A stretch of 64,000 nucleotides of DNA from an uncultured Schlesneria sp. (GCA_903840265.1 CAIMFH010000030.1:62001-126000), one strand, 5' to 3'; counted from the stretch's first letter, positions 8,768-17,436 are shown. Numbers and translations are program-made. Notes: a model not told the origin generated them from the letters alone.

Positions 8768-9096
8768 TTGAGTTGCTGCAGAGCACGTGATGCCAGGTTT
8801 CGCACTCGTTGCATTTGGGGACTCGTCACCAATTCCGCAGCTGGAAGGGTGTCATCAACTTCGCGTACGGCTGCTGCCAACTCGCGCAGTGTTGATGTTG
8901 CGTCAGCGCCAAGCTCCAATGGGATAGCGTCATCATTCAACGCGTCGCCGAGGCCCGTATCATCGAATGTCTGGCAGACCAGTTCTGAAAACGTCGATTC
9001 TTCTGTTAGCGACTTACCAGTCCAGACTCGATTCTGGAAGACCGCGTCGGAGAGATCAGTCAGACATTCGACAAGATTAGTGATAGAGACTTTCAT
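8764..9096 (-). CDS. unknown small acidic protein, first gene of a coupled pair
   Basis: A 110-residue acidic, helix-rich protein (LTDLSDAVF near the start; ALNDDAIPLELGADA in the middle) with no recognised domain. The ATG at 9096 gives a compact reading; the upstream extension is low-complexity and overlaps repeats. Its last bases overlap the next gene's start (ATGA at 8764-8767), which argues that both are real and co-translated. Function unknown. Confidence 0.5.
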   Translation of the reverse strand: MKVSITNLVECLTDLSDAVFQNRVWTGKSLTEESTFSELVCQTFDDTGLGDALNDDAIPLELGADATSTLRELAAAVREVDDTLPAAELVTSPQMQRVRNLASRALQQLK

Positions 9097-9177
9097 AGAC
9101 GCGGCGACCGCGAGGGAGTTGATTGGAGTGAGTAGAAAGTAGAGAAGAGTTAAACGCCATGATACCTCGACGTGGTA

Positions 9178-9222
9178 CAGCACGACCTTGTCGAGGACTC
9201 CAAAATCGTGGCACCCGGTGTC
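9178..9222 (+). repeat. dispersed repeat (CTTGTCGAGGACTCC type), copy 1
   Basis: CACGACCTTGTCGAGGACTCCAAAATCGTGGCACCCGG-type sequence, nearly identical to 14776-14822. It lies in the gap upstream of the hydrolase gene, next to a hairpin copy at 9259-9294 and a 'ttgacttccggggggctagc' word shared with about 7470-7490. Confidence 0.6.
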
Positions 9223-9258
9223 ATTTTGACAAACTTCGGCGAACTTCGACATGTAGAA

Positions 9259-9294
9259 GCACTGCTTGTCCCGAAGCGGCCAAGCAAGTGGCAC
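9259..9294 (-). repeat. dispersed hairpin repeat, copy
   Basis: GCACTGCTTGTCCCGAAGCGGCCAAGCAAGTGGCAC, same orientation as 1835-1868 with single-base insertions in both arms. Confidence 0.65.
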
Positions 9295-9378
9295 AGGACG
9301 TTGACTTCCGGGGGGCTAGCGATGCCACCCGCACTAAAGCCATCACAACCAATCTCTCGTTCATCATCAGGGCCAACC

Positions 9379-10605
9379 ATGACGATCAACATCGATTGCC
9401 CCGAGTGCGACAAAACCTACCGTCTCCCGGACAGTGCGGCGGGAAAAAAATTCCGTTGCAAAGAGTGCGAAACGGCGATCTCCGTTCCTTTGGACGATGT
9501 CGAAGAGCTTGACTACGCGGACGAAGACGAGCCACCCGTTCGGCGAAAGCCTGCCGCGAAAAAGCCGAAGCGGAAGAAGTCGAAACCGTCCTCGATCTGG
9601 TCGACACCACTGCCTTGGATCGGGATTGGCGGCGGTGGATTTCTAGCGTTGATCCTGCTGGTTGCCATTGTCTCGGCGGGAAGGAAAATCGGCAGCAATA
9701 CCAGCGTCGCCAGCACCGGTCAGGCAGACGCACTCTTTCCGGTCGCTCAAGTTCCCGTGCCGTCGTTTCCGGAACTCACAGCTCCCCGTATCCTGCAACC
9801 GTCTGGCGTCAGGATGTGGTTCGTGAAGCTGCCGCCGTCGTCAACGCCCGGTCATTCGATGGCGTTTCGAGTCTACCTGCCTCCCACCGATGCGCCCGAC
9901 CGGTCCCTGCCGTGCGTCCTGGTCGCCCCTGCGGGATCGAACCTGCTGGTCGGAAACGACATGGACGCCGACGACTATCATGCCGAGACGTTGCCCTACG
10001 CCGAAGCAGGGATGGCTGTGATCTTCTATTCGTTGGACGGCGGCCTGGCTGACCTGCAGAATGCCAGCAACGCCCAATTGAAGGCGGGGTACACCAAGTT
10101 CCGAGCGGCCCACGCCGGCGTCGTGGATGGTCGCAATGCCCTCGAATACGTGGTGGCCAAGCTCCCTCAGGTCGACCCGAAAAAGATCTACACCGCGGGT
10201 CATAGTTCTGCCGGAACGGTATCACTGTTGATGGCCGAGCATGAACCGCGCCTGGCCGGTTCGATCGCCTATGCCCCCTGCACGGATGTCGAAGCGAGGC
10301 TCGCAGATGCCGTGTCCAACTGGACCGTCCGATCGCTGCTGCCCGATCTGCAGAACTTCCTGAAGCAAAGCTCGCCAAAAACTCACGTCAGCCACATCGG
10401 CTGTCCGGTCTTTGTCTTTCACGCGAACGACGACAGCAACGTCAACGTCAGCGAGTCCCGCGACTTCGTGAATCGCCTGAAGGCAGCGGGCAAACAAGTC
10501 GACTTTCAAACGGTCCCGTTTGGCGATCACTATGATTCCATGGTGAAGCAAGGAATCCCTGCCGCGATCAGCTGGTTGAAACAGCAAAACTCGAAATCCA
10601 TGTGA
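9379..10605 (+). CDS. zinc-ribbon, membrane-anchored alpha/beta hydrolase
   Basis: A 408-residue protein built from an MJ0042-like zinc-ribbon (Cys 7, 10, 27, 30), an acidic/basic linker, one membrane span (about 75-95), and an extracytoplasmic alpha/beta-hydrolase domain of the dienelactone-hydrolase/acetyl-xylan-esterase kind. Triad candidates: Ser276 in AGHSSAG (the nucleophile elbow, with Ala where a second Gly is usual), Asp in HANDDSNV near 347-354, and His in FGDHYDSM near 381. Substrate is unknown; an ester or acyl-glycan is likely for this fold. The start follows from the CPEC zinc motif. The upstream gap is packed with dispersed repeats, so the promoter is not obvious. Confidence 0.75.
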   Translation: MTINIDCPECDKTYRLPDSAAGKKFRCKECETAISVPLDDVEELDYADEDEPPVRRKPAAKKPKRKKSKPSSIWSTPLPWIGIGGGGFLALILLVAIVSAGRKIGSNTSVASTGQADALFPVAQVPVPSFPELTAPRILQPSGVRMWFVKLPPSSTPGHSMAFRVYLPPTDAPDRSLPCVLVAPAGSNLLVGNDMDADDYHAETLPYAEAGMAVIFYSLDGGLADLQNASNAQLKAGYTKFRAAHAGVVDGRNALEYVVAKLPQVDPKKIYTAGHSSAGTVSLLMAEHEPRLAGSIAYAPCTDVEARLADAVSNWTVRSLLPDLQNFLKQSSPKTHVSHIGCPVFVFHANDDSNVNVSESRDFVNRLKAAGKQVDFQTVPFGDHYDSMVKQGIPAAISWLKQQNSKSM

Positions 10606-10621
10606 AAGTGACGCGATGTCA

Positions 10622-10946
10622 TCACCTTTGGATATCACTCGTCGGTGGTTCTTCTGAGATTGCGGAGTCGGACCCGGGACCGTCGCCCTCGCTTCGCTGA
10701 TGCAAGGCGAGCGGTCGCACGCAGCGGCCATCGCTTCGGGGGCACTCGCAGCACGACAGAGTCAGTATCTCCCCAAAGCCAAGCGAGTGATCTACCTGTT
10801 CATGGCAGGGGCTCCATCGCATCTGGAACTGTTCGACAATAAGTTCGGCTTCGGATTCGCCGTGCTTCGTGAACTTGAACTTCCAAGGCCGAGATTTCCG
10901 CCTCACCGATGTGCATGGTGAAGTCGTCGCGAAGCTATTGGCCTAA
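10622..10946 (+). pseudogene. DUF1501 gene remnant (internal deletion and frameshifts)
   Basis: Pieces of the two ends of a DUF1501 protein lie next to each other in different frames. The N-terminal part has RRWF, GTVALASLMQGE and AKRVIYLFMAGAPSHLELFD. The C-terminal part is QGRDFRLTDVHGEVVAKLLA followed by TAA at 10944-10946. DUF1501 proteins are normally several hundred residues long, so the middle is missing. DUF1501 is usually paired with DUF1549/DUF1553 genes in planctomycetes, and a DUF1549 remnant lies 0.8 kb downstream. Confidence 0.75.
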
Positions 10947-11097
10947 GCCTCCCACATGGCGCACCCTCAACCATCAATGTTTTCTTTCTTGATGAGTATT
11001 CACCGAAAGTCGGAGCGTTTGCTCTGTATCCCGAATTCAAGATCGAAGATCATGGTGCCTATCCGTTCTGGGCATGCTGCGTCACCAAGGTGTGCCC

Positions 11098-11712
11098 ATG
11101 TTTACGACACCCGCCCCTTTGGCTCGCCCCATGATTCAAGCTTTGATATTTGATTGCGACGGTACGCTGACCGATTCGATGCCTCTGCATTTCGTGGCGT
11201 GGAGCCAGACCATGCGGCGGTTTGGGATTGAGTTTTCCGAAGACCGGTTCTACGAACTGGGAGGCATCCCCAGCGACAAGATCATCCAGATGCTGGCGGA
11301 CGAAGCACAGTTGTTGCTCGACGTTGCCGCTGTCACTCAGGAAAAGGAACAAGTGTTCCTCGACAGTCTGCACCTGCTCGAAGAAATCGCGGCCATCACC
11401 TCCATCGTTCGCGAGAATAAAGGGAAGCTGCCGATGGCAGTGGCCAGCGGCGGCTTCCGCGATATCGTGGCGAAACAGATTGCTCACATCGGTCTGGAAG
11501 GTTGGTTCGACACGATGGTCACGGCCGAGGACACGGCTCGTCACAAGCCGGAACCAGACGTCTTTCTGGAAGCGGCCCGCCGGTTAGGCGTCGCGCCCGC
11601 GAACTGCCTCGTCTACGAGGACGCCGACCTGGGAATCGAAGCCGCTCGCCGAGCCGGCATGCAATGGGTCGACGTGCGAACTCTACACCGTCCAAGAAGA
11701 ATGACTGCGTAG
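11098..11712 (+). CDS. HAD hydrolase, beta-phosphoglucomutase-like
   Basis: A 204-residue HAD-superfamily protein with all core motifs: motif I FDCDGTLTDSMPLH (nucleophile Asp and acid/base Asp), motif II VASGGF, the conserved Lys in ARHKPEPDVF, and motif IV VYEDADLGIEAARRAGM. The cap region and GGIPSDKI stretch match the beta-phosphoglucomutase/phosphatase subgroup, so it should act on a sugar phosphate or a related small phosphate in the cytoplasm. The ATG at 11098 is chosen as the nearest to motif I with little extra; an ATG at 11131 is also possible. It sits between DUF1501 and DUF1549 remnants and is followed by a terminator. Confidence 0.85.
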   Translation: MFTTPAPLARPMIQALIFDCDGTLTDSMPLHFVAWSQTMRRFGIEFSEDRFYELGGIPSDKIIQMLADEAQLLLDVAAVTQEKEQVFLDSLHLLEEIAAITSIVRENKGKLPMAVASGGFRDIVAKQIAHIGLEGWFDTMVTAEDTARHKPEPDVFLEAARRLGVAPANCLVYEDADLGIEAARRAGMQWVDVRTLHRPRRMTA

Positions 11713-11727
11713 AGCCCTGTCGGTTAT

Positions 11728-11752
11728 GTTATGCTTCAGCATAACTTTTTTC
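11728..11752 (+). terminator. intrinsic terminator made from a repeated palindrome
   Basis: GTTATGCTTCAGCATAAC followed by T6 lies 16 bases after the HAD stop. The same palindrome, without the T-run, recurs at 20943-20960 and 27466-27483. Confidence 0.6.
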
Positions 11753-11784
11753 TGCAACAGACTGGCAGAAGTGAGTGGCCGTGG

Positions 11785-11975
11785 GTCGGCCTGACACCCA
11801 CCGTTGCCGAAGTTGACGCCTTCCTCGCCGACAAGTCCGCCGACGCCTACGAGAAGCAGGTGGAGCGACTGTTGAAGTCGCCGCACTACGGTGAGCGCTG
11901 GGGCCGACATTGGCTCGATGCGGCGCGCTATGCCGATTCGGATGGCTTCGAAAAGGATAAGTCGCGACAGATCTC
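11785..11975 (+). pseudogene. DUF1549 gene fragment
   Basis: About 60 codons match the start of a DUF1549 domain: [39 protein letters not shown] and [16 protein letters not shown]. The family similarity stops abruptly after KSRQ and the reading continues into repeat sequence. DUF1549 proteins are usually several hundred residues long with a DUF1553 partner domain, so this is a relic. Confidence 0.75.
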
Positions 11976-12138
11976 GTTCGCCTTCGGATTATCGGTCAAC
12001 CCGCGTGTTCTGTCGTCCCTTCCGGGACTTGCGTGGTTGTCAATGTGCGCACCCACCACTCGAAGTGGTGGGCTATTATCGGTCGTCCCTCACGGGACTA
12101 AGAGCACAATTCGAAAGGGAAACTCCTGGAAAAATGGC
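11976..12138. repeat. repeat block after the DUF1549 relic
   Basis: Contains CCCACCACTCGAAGTGGTGGG (about 12051-12071), a perfect short inverted repeat, flanked by two 'tcgtccct-cc/ca-gggact' words (near 12012 and 12085). No gene is seen. It marks the point where family similarity to DUF1549 ends. Confidence 0.5.
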
Positions 12139-13554
12139 TCAGTTCGTAACTGCCGAATTGCTTTCAGGCTTCTGTAACGACGGGGCGTCGATTGTTGCGT
12201 GCAGGATCTTGAGTTGGATGTTGATCTTCAGGCCGTCGCAGCGCTGGTGGATGATTTCGGGGAGGTTGTTGAATAGCAGCGAGGAGTTTTCCTGGGTGTA
12301 GTAGCCGCTGACGGAACTGACCAGGCCGAGGAGGTCGCTGCAGAGGCTGAGGTAGAGCAGGTTGTCGCGGCGGCGTTCGGGGTCGGTGACGCCGAGGACA
12401 TCTTTCGAGCTTTGATGCATGCTGATCAAGCTGATCAGTGAGTTGAGTTCGTGGAAGCGTTTGCGGTAGGTCAGCATCTCGATCCCCAGCAGGGCCAGGA
12501 ACGCCAGTACGATGTTGATCAGGATGCCCATCAGAGCTTCGACGCCTTGGAAGATCTCGCTGGTTTCGCTGATGGTGCCATCAAAGCTGCCGCTGGTGAT
12601 CGACGGGGGGCGACCTTCGATCAGGATGCTGGCGACGGCAAGCAGCCGAGGGGTCAGGTTGGGGCGAGCGACCAGGTAGGTGGCGACGCTGTAGGTGGGA
12701 ACCGCTTCGGGCGGGAACGAGGGGATGCTGAGTAAGTAACCGGCGGGGATGGTCGTCGGCTTCAGGTAATCCAACTGAGTCGCTCGGGCACCCAGATCGG
12801 GCGAGCCCATGACGAAGCCAGCCTTGGCCAGGCGTTCACTCGCTCGCAGGGTTCGTTCGTCGGCGGGGTCTTTCACGACGAAGACGGCATCGATGTCTGC
12901 GGGGATCGCATAGGGTTCTTCGTCCGAGAGTCCTTTCCAGTCGTGTACGTATTCAATGTGCGAGTCCTGCTTCCAGGCCTTCATGAACGCTTGAGCGACC
13001 GAATGGCTTCCTTCGCCCGACAGTGATGTCAGCACGCGTTTCACTTCGGCGAATGGTTTTCCGTTGCGCACGAACCACAACACGATTTCTGGTTGTTGCG
13101 TTTCCAGGCGCGGCAGGTCGGCTGACATCGGCAGGCCACCTTGCACGAACGCGAGATCCACTTTGCCCTCGGCCACCATTTCCGCGGCTTCGCGCGATCC
13201 GCGCACGATCACGGGTTTGAAGAGCAGCCGATGGGCTCGTGAGACTTTCGTGCGCAGTTCCTGCGCGTCTCGATCGGGGAGGGCGATCGTCAGCACTGAG
13301 ACGCCCCAAAAGTGCATGTAGACCCAACCGACGAACAGCACGAGGGCCACGGCGAGAAAGACGACGGGGAGCCGATGCAGGCCGAACGGTTTGTTGAGGT
13401 CTCGTGAAACGGTTTCGGCTTCTCTGGCGGCGCTGGCGACGCGTTCCGCCAACGCGGGCAGGCCTTGATGAGTCGGCAGTTGGCGCAGGATTTCGGCGCG
13501 CAGACGTTCGGCGCTGTCGATCAGCGGTTTGATTTCCAGTCGCAGCCTGGTCAC
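12139..13554 (-). CDS. membrane-tethered TAXI-type solute-binding protein
   Basis: A 471-residue protein with a helical N-terminal cytoplasmic part (1-60), a membrane span (62-82), an extracytoplasmic TAXI/NMT1-like periplasmic-binding domain (about 90-365; [50 protein letters not shown]), a second span (about 372-393) and a cytoplasmic C-terminal helical tail. TAXI proteins normally are free receptors of TRAP transporters. Here the domain is held between two spans and no TRAP permease is nearby, so it may act as a sensor rather than in uptake (inference). The start is a GTG at 13554 with AAGGA seven bases upstream; codons further upstream are low-complexity. Confidence 0.75.
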   Translation of the reverse strand: MTRLRLEIKPLIDSAERLRAEILRQLPTHQGLPALAERVASAAREAETVSRDLNKPFGLHRLPVVFLAVALVLFVGWVYMHFWGVSVLTIALPDRDAQELRTKVSRAHRLLFKPVIVRGSREAAEMVAEGKVDLAFVQGGLPMSADLPRLETQQPEIVLWFVRNGKPFAEVKRVLTSLSGEGSHSVAQAFMKAWKQDSHIEYVHDWKGLSDEEPYAIPADIDAVFVVKDPADERTLRASERLAKAGFVMGSPDLGARATQLDYLKPTTIPAGYLLSIPSFPPEAVPTYSVATYLVARPNLTPRLLAVASILIEGRPPSITSGSFDGTISETSEIFQGVEALMGILINIVLAFLALLGIEMLTYRKRFHELNSLISLISMHQSSKDVLGVTDPERRRDNLLYLSLCSDLLGLVSSVSGYYTQENSSLLFNNLPEIIHQRCDGLKINIQLKILHATIDAPSLQKPESNSAVTN

Positions 13555-13888
13555 TGTCCGGTCCTTGATGGGAGATTCCTGGAGACTCGAGTCCTTTGAC
13601 CGCCATAAGATAGTGATGTACGTTGCTTCCTGCCCGTGACTGCGGGGATGATTCTGGAAGTGGATGGCAGAGTTCGTGTGTCGTGTGTGAGTTTTTGAGA
13701 TGAAGAGGTATGGCACACGGAGTGTGCCTACTACTTTGAAGAACGTTGTTGTTTGTTAGTCGGCTCACGGAAATCACCGTTAGTTGATCGAATAGGGCCG
13801 AGAAATCATGCGAAAGTTTCGACGTCAATTGACTGAACTTCTGAGCGGCTTTCGGAGGGTCTCTGAAAAATCGGGGGATTGTGTGTTG

Positions 13889-14674
13889 ATGGGCCAGGGG
13901 GCTCACGTCCCCCGCTCAGGAAGGCGCGTTGTTGCTTGCCTCGCCGTGTGTCTGTCGCTGGCAGCGAGTTTCTGTAGCGCTCAAGACGCCAAGGCGGACA
14001 GGGTTCCCAAGATCGTTGTGGCGATCCCGCTGGCGATCGAGACTGGTGTGCCGATCAAGCTGACGCTGCGTGGGCATTTGCTGGATCAGGTCACCGAAGT
14101 CAAAGTCGGTGCGGCGGACTTGAAGGCTGAGATCGTGTCGAAGGGGAAGGCTGCCGTTCCGCCGAACTATGATGCTAAGAGGGTCGGTGAGACTCAGGCG
14201 GAACTCAAGTTCACGTTACCGGCGGAGACTCCTTCGGGTCGGTTGTCGCTGATCGCGGTGAATGCCGAGGGGGCGAGTGTTCCGTATGAAATCATCGTCG
14301 CCAAGGCCGACGAGCTAATTCAGGAGAAAGAACCGAATGACGGGTTCAAGACCGCTCAACTTATCAGCATGAGCAAGACGGTTGTCGGCACGATTCATGA
14401 CCAACGCAATGTCGACGTGTTTGAGATCAAAGGGGAAGCGGGGCAGAAACTGACGATCAGCGTGGTGGCTCAGCAGGTGGGTTCGTTGATGGACCCGTTC
14501 CTGACGCTGTATGACGGCGGGGGCCAGGTTGTGGTCGGAGTCGATGACAACGATGGCCGCGATGCGAAGCTGGAGGTCACGCTGGCCAAGTCGGGTTTGT
14601 ATTACATCACCGTTCAGGATGCGAACGATGCGGGTGGTCCGCACTTCGCGTATTTGCTGAAGGTGACGCAGTGA
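13889..14674 (+). CDS. secreted PPC-domain protein
   Basis: A 261-residue exported protein with a signal peptide (RRVVACLAVCLSLAASFCSAQ), an Ig-like/IPT part with the 'pG..v.ltlrG' pattern, and a pre-peptidase C-terminal (PPC) domain starting at KEPNDGFKTAQ and ending with SGLYYITVQDA. PPC domains are beta-sandwiches found in many secreted bacterial proteins and probably help adhesion or substrate binding. There is no catalytic domain. An earlier ATG at 13808 is in frame, but the 27 extra residues precede a normal signal peptide and the GGGGGA upstream of 13889 is a better ribosome-binding site. Divergent from the TAXI-type gene. Confidence 0.7.
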   Translation: MGQGAHVPRSGRRVVACLAVCLSLAASFCSAQDAKADRVPKIVVAIPLAIETGVPIKLTLRGHLLDQVTEVKVGAADLKAEIVSKGKAAVPPNYDAKRVGETQAELKFTLPAETPSGRLSLIAVNAEGASVPYEIIVAKADELIQEKEPNDGFKTAQLISMSKTVVGTIHDQRNVDVFEIKGEAGQKLTISVVAQQVGSLMDPFLTLYDGGGQVVVGVDDNDGRDAKLEVTLAKSGLYYITVQDANDAGGPHFAYLLKVTQ

Positions 14675-15146
14675 TGATGTTGTCTTGGTGAACTGGGCCG
14701 CATCAGCATGCGGACCGATTGGCTCGGCGCTGTGAAACTAGATGAGATGCCATCCGGGTGCGTGTTATGCATCCGAAAGAAGACACGACCTTGTCGAGGA
14801 CTCCAAGATCGTGGCACCCGGCGACGCGAATTCGTAGCGGCCTTGATTCGAGCGTCTCGTCATTTTTTGAGGCTTGCGTGAACTGGGTCCGCGTGCTGAC
14901 GCAGCGCGGCTCACCTGAGAGAAACTGAGCGCGTCCGCTCCATTGAATGTGCGATTGCATCGGTGAACTGGCTCACATTTTGATGAAATTTTCGCCAGTT
15001 TCTTCAGGTTTCCACGTTTCGCAAAACGGCTTCGGACGGGGGATAGTCCTTGCCGGGATGAAATGGGTGGCTATAGTGTCAGGAAGAATGGGCGTCCCTG
15101 CCGTCGTGTGGACGCCGCGATTGTTTGTTCCAAGGAGAGAGCCTCG
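14675..15146. other. intergenic stretch with two dispersed repeats
   Basis: No gene is seen. It contains a CTTGTCGAGGACTCC repeat (14776-14822) and a 'gggtccgcgtgctgacgcagcgcggctcacctga' repeat (about 14885-14922) whose relatives lie at 34016-34049 and 34087-34119. The last ~150 bases must carry the promoter of the thioredoxin-like gene. Confidence 0.5.
14776..14822 (+). repeat. dispersed repeat (CTTGTCGAGGACTCC type), copy 2
   Basis: Near-identical to 9178-9222 over about 40 bases, ending in GTGGCACCCGG. Confidence 0.6.
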
Positions 15147-15704
15147 ATGAAGAAGACCCTGATGGCGTTTGTCACGCTGGTTGTTGCGTCAGTCGGCCTG
15201 GCCGTCGCCGCGGAAAAGGTTCAGTCGGGATTGCAAAAGGGTGCCACGGTTCCACCTTTCAACGTCAAGGACATCACTGGTCCTGCTAAGGACGGCGATG
15301 AACTGTGTTACCGCTGCCGTTACGGTAGTGCTCCAGTCGTCACGATTTTCGCCAAGGAAATGACCGACGAAGTCGCTGCTCTGACCAAGGAACTGGATGG
15401 CGTTGTCGCCAAGAACCGTGACCAGAAGATGGCCGGTTTTGTCGTTCTGATGTCCGATGATCCAGCCAAGGCTGCTCCATCGCTGACGAAGACCGCTGAA
15501 AAGTTGAAGATTCAACAACTGCCGCTGACCACCTTCAATGGGGCTGCCGGTCCTAAGGGCTACAAGCTCAACGAAAAAGCCGACGTCACCGTCATGATGT
15601 GGGTCGATGGAACCGTCAAGGTTAGCGAAGCCTTCAACAAGGGCGACCTGACCAAGGACGCGATCGCCAAGGTTTCCGCTGAAACCAAGCAGATCCTTGA
15701 GTAA
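15147..15704 (+). CDS. exported thioredoxin-fold protein
   Basis: A 185-residue protein with a clean signal peptide (MKKTLMAFVTLVVASVGLAVAA) and a thioredoxin-like domain. The pattern 'ELCYRCRYG' followed by PVVTIFAKEM places a CxxC at the usual active-site position, and PLTTFNG/VTVMMWVDG match the later strands. It probably works in the cell-envelope space in thiol handling or as a structural relative; the Tyr-Arg between the cysteines is unusual. AAGGAGAG lies seven to eight bases before the ATG. A strong terminator follows. No operon partner. Confidence 0.7.
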   Translation: MKKTLMAFVTLVVASVGLAVAAEKVQSGLQKGATVPPFNVKDITGPAKDGDELCYRCRYGSAPVVTIFAKEMTDEVAALTKELDGVVAKNRDQKMAGFVVLMSDDPAKAAPSLTKTAEKLKIQQLPLTTFNGAAGPKGYKLNEKADVTVMMWVDGTVKVSEAFNKGDLTKDAIAKVSAETKQILE

Positions 15705-15729
15705 TTTGGTTTGAGCGTTCACGACGCAG

Positions 15730-15768
15730 CACCCCGCGCTTCCATCGAATCGCGGGGTGATTCTTTTG
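15730..15768 (+). terminator. intrinsic terminator after the thioredoxin-like gene
   Basis: CACCCCGCG (15730-15738) pairs with CGCGGGGTG (15751-15759), followed by ATTCTTTT. Confidence 0.75.
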
Positions 15769-15807
15769 GTAAGACGAAGACAGACATTGAACCACGGAAT
15801 ACACTGG

Positions 15808-15896
15808 TGCGTGTCGCACTTACGTGTCGCGTTGAAACATGGGTTAGACCAAGCGGTCTTCTGCTCGCGGGACGCCACAGTTAAGTGGGATGCGCT
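15808..15896. repeat. ~90-bp dispersed element, copy 1
   Basis: Begins GTGCGTGTCGCACTTACG, has CGCGTTGAAACATGGGTTAG in the middle and ends CGCCACAGTTAAGTGGGATG. Matching copies are at 29258-29346 and 37834-37923. No coding frame is shared. Confidence 0.7.
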
Positions 15897-16008
15897 CCAA
15901 AGACGAAATGAAGAGACTGAAATTGTGTTCTGTGTTGGAGGCTGATTGGATCACCTGCGTTCGTCGTCTAAGTGTCTGGTGGAGAAAGCCGAAGAGATTT
16001 GAAACACC

Positions 16009-16180
16009 TTGGAGTGCGGTGGCTCGACACCGCTTTGGATCAAGTCGATCGGGCAGCATGATTGCATTGGAGCGGAGATCGTAGAGATAGGCCGCGTTTC
16101 GTGTGATCGGTTGTCGTCCTTGCGGCTTGAGGTGTGTGGTGATTGAAGCCAACGCTCCGTCGAGCCGGAGCACTCCAAAG
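16009..16180. repeat. ~171-bp MITE-like element, copy 1
   Basis: Starts TTGGAGTGCGGTGGCTCGAC and ends GTCGAGCCGGAGCACTCCAA, giving imperfect terminal inverted repeats. Same-sized relatives are at 22050-22219 and 27288-27459. The last bases, CTCCAAAGG, overlap the ribosome-binding site of the rhomboid gene at 16192. Confidence 0.75.
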
Positions 16181-16191
16181 GAAACCGTTGA

Positions 16192-17436
16192 GTGAGTCCG
16201 TTTCGTCGAGCCCCTGTGACGGCTGAGTGTCTGATTATCTGCACTGCGATGTGGGTGATCTGTGCGACTCGGTCATTTGAAGGGATGCGTTATGGCGATG
16301 CGCAGCGGCAGTGGGGGGCCGCGGTCAGTCTGGAAATTACCAGCTACGACGACGCGCCCGATATGGTTCATCGGCAGTTGAAAGGTCCATTCGATCTGTG
16401 GGCAGGCGAATGGTGGCGGATGCCCGTCAGTGCTTTCCATCATGGTGATCTAGTCCATCTGTTGTTGAACTGCTCGGCCGCCTGGATGCTGGGCCGGCGC
16501 CTGGAACAGCGCTGGGGCAGCCTGCGCTATGCGCTGTTTCTCATTCCTGCGATCTTGATTCCGATGGTGGCCGAGACCATCAGTGGCAATGCGGCCGTCG
16601 GGTTCTCGGGAGCGGTCTGTGCCATGCTGGGGGCATTGATGGTCCTGCAACCGCAGGATCCTCGAACGGACGATCTGCCGCAGGAAGTGATTCTCTTTTC
16701 GCTGGGATTCATTCTCCTGGGGATCCCCTTCAATGCTCTGGAACTGGCCCCGATTCGGATCGCCAATACCGCTCACTTCGCGGGCCTGATCTATGGCGGA
16801 TTGACCGCCTGGAGTTGTTGCGGACCAGTCTCACGATTCCTGATCGTGCGAGCCGCGTTCGTCGCAGCGCACGTGCTGATCTTGCCTGCGATCTGGCTGG
16901 CGACGCATCCGATCATGAACGGACGTTACTTATGGTATCTGGCCGATCGCGACGCGCGCGTGGAACCTGCCCAACGCGAGGCATTGCTCAAGCTGGCGGT
17001 GGAGGCTGATCCGTCGTTAACGGCGCTGTGGCTGCGGTTGGCGGACTATCGGCTGGCCGAGGGGAGCACTCTGGCCGCGTGGACTGTGATCATGGAAGGG
17101 CTGCTGCAGAACCCGTCCGACACCGATCTATTCGACGCGGCTCGCGCCATCTGGCGACGCCTTCCACAGGGACCGGAACGCGAAACCGCCGAAGCCGAGT
17201 TGAAGCGCGTCTTTGGTGATCAAGCCGAAGCCTGGTCGCGACAAATTCGCAATACTCGCCTGATCGCCAAGGGGCCTCGCAAGTCGGAACCGAAAACGCC
17301 GGAACTCGATCCGAAGGATTTCCCGCTCAATCAATCGATCGATCTGCAGTGGGAGCCGAAGCCAAGGGTGGAACCGAAGTCGCCGGTGCTTGATCCTGAT
17401 CAACCGAACAGTGCCAGCGAAGGGACGACGCTGTAG
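16192..17436 (+). CDS. rhomboid intramembrane serine protease with C-terminal repeat region
   Basis: A 414-residue protein. Residues ~1-240 form a rhomboid domain: HHGDLVHLLLN after the first spans, catalytic Ser in GFSGAV near 139, and catalytic His in AHFAGLIYGG near 195. Residues ~255-345 are helical and TPR-like (ALLKLAVEADPSLTALWLRL), and the last ~60 are a Pro/Glu/Lys-rich cytoplasmic tail. Rhomboids cut transmembrane proteins within the membrane; the repeat tail may recruit substrates. The start is GTG at 16192, with AAAGGAA eight bases upstream, partly contributed by the MITE-like repeat that ends at 16180. Confidence 0.85.
   Translation: MSPFRRAPVTAECLIICTAMWVICATRSFEGMRYGDAQRQWGAAVSLEITSYDDAPDMVHRQLKGPFDLWAGEWWRMPVSAFHHGDLVHLLLNCSAAWMLGRRLEQRWGSLRYALFLIPAILIPMVAETISGNAAVGFSGAVCAMLGALMVLQPQDPRTDDLPQEVILFSLGFILLGIPFNALELAPIRIANTAHFAGLIYGGLTAWSCCGPVSRFLIVRAAFVAAHVLILPAIWLATHPIMNGRYLWYLADRDARVEPAQREALLKLAVEADPSLTALWLRLADYRLAEGSTLAAWTVIMEGLLQNPSDTDLFDAARAIWRRLPQGPERETAEAELKRVFGDQAEAWSRQIRNTRLIAKGPRKSEPKTPELDPKDFPLNQSIDLQWEPKPRVEPKSPVLDPDQPNSASEGTTL

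Noticed and set aside
12953-13906. A 317-codon minus-strand frame overlapping the TAXI-type gene
   Set aside because: Different frame of a gene with clear TAXI motifs; Arg/Ser-rich shadow.
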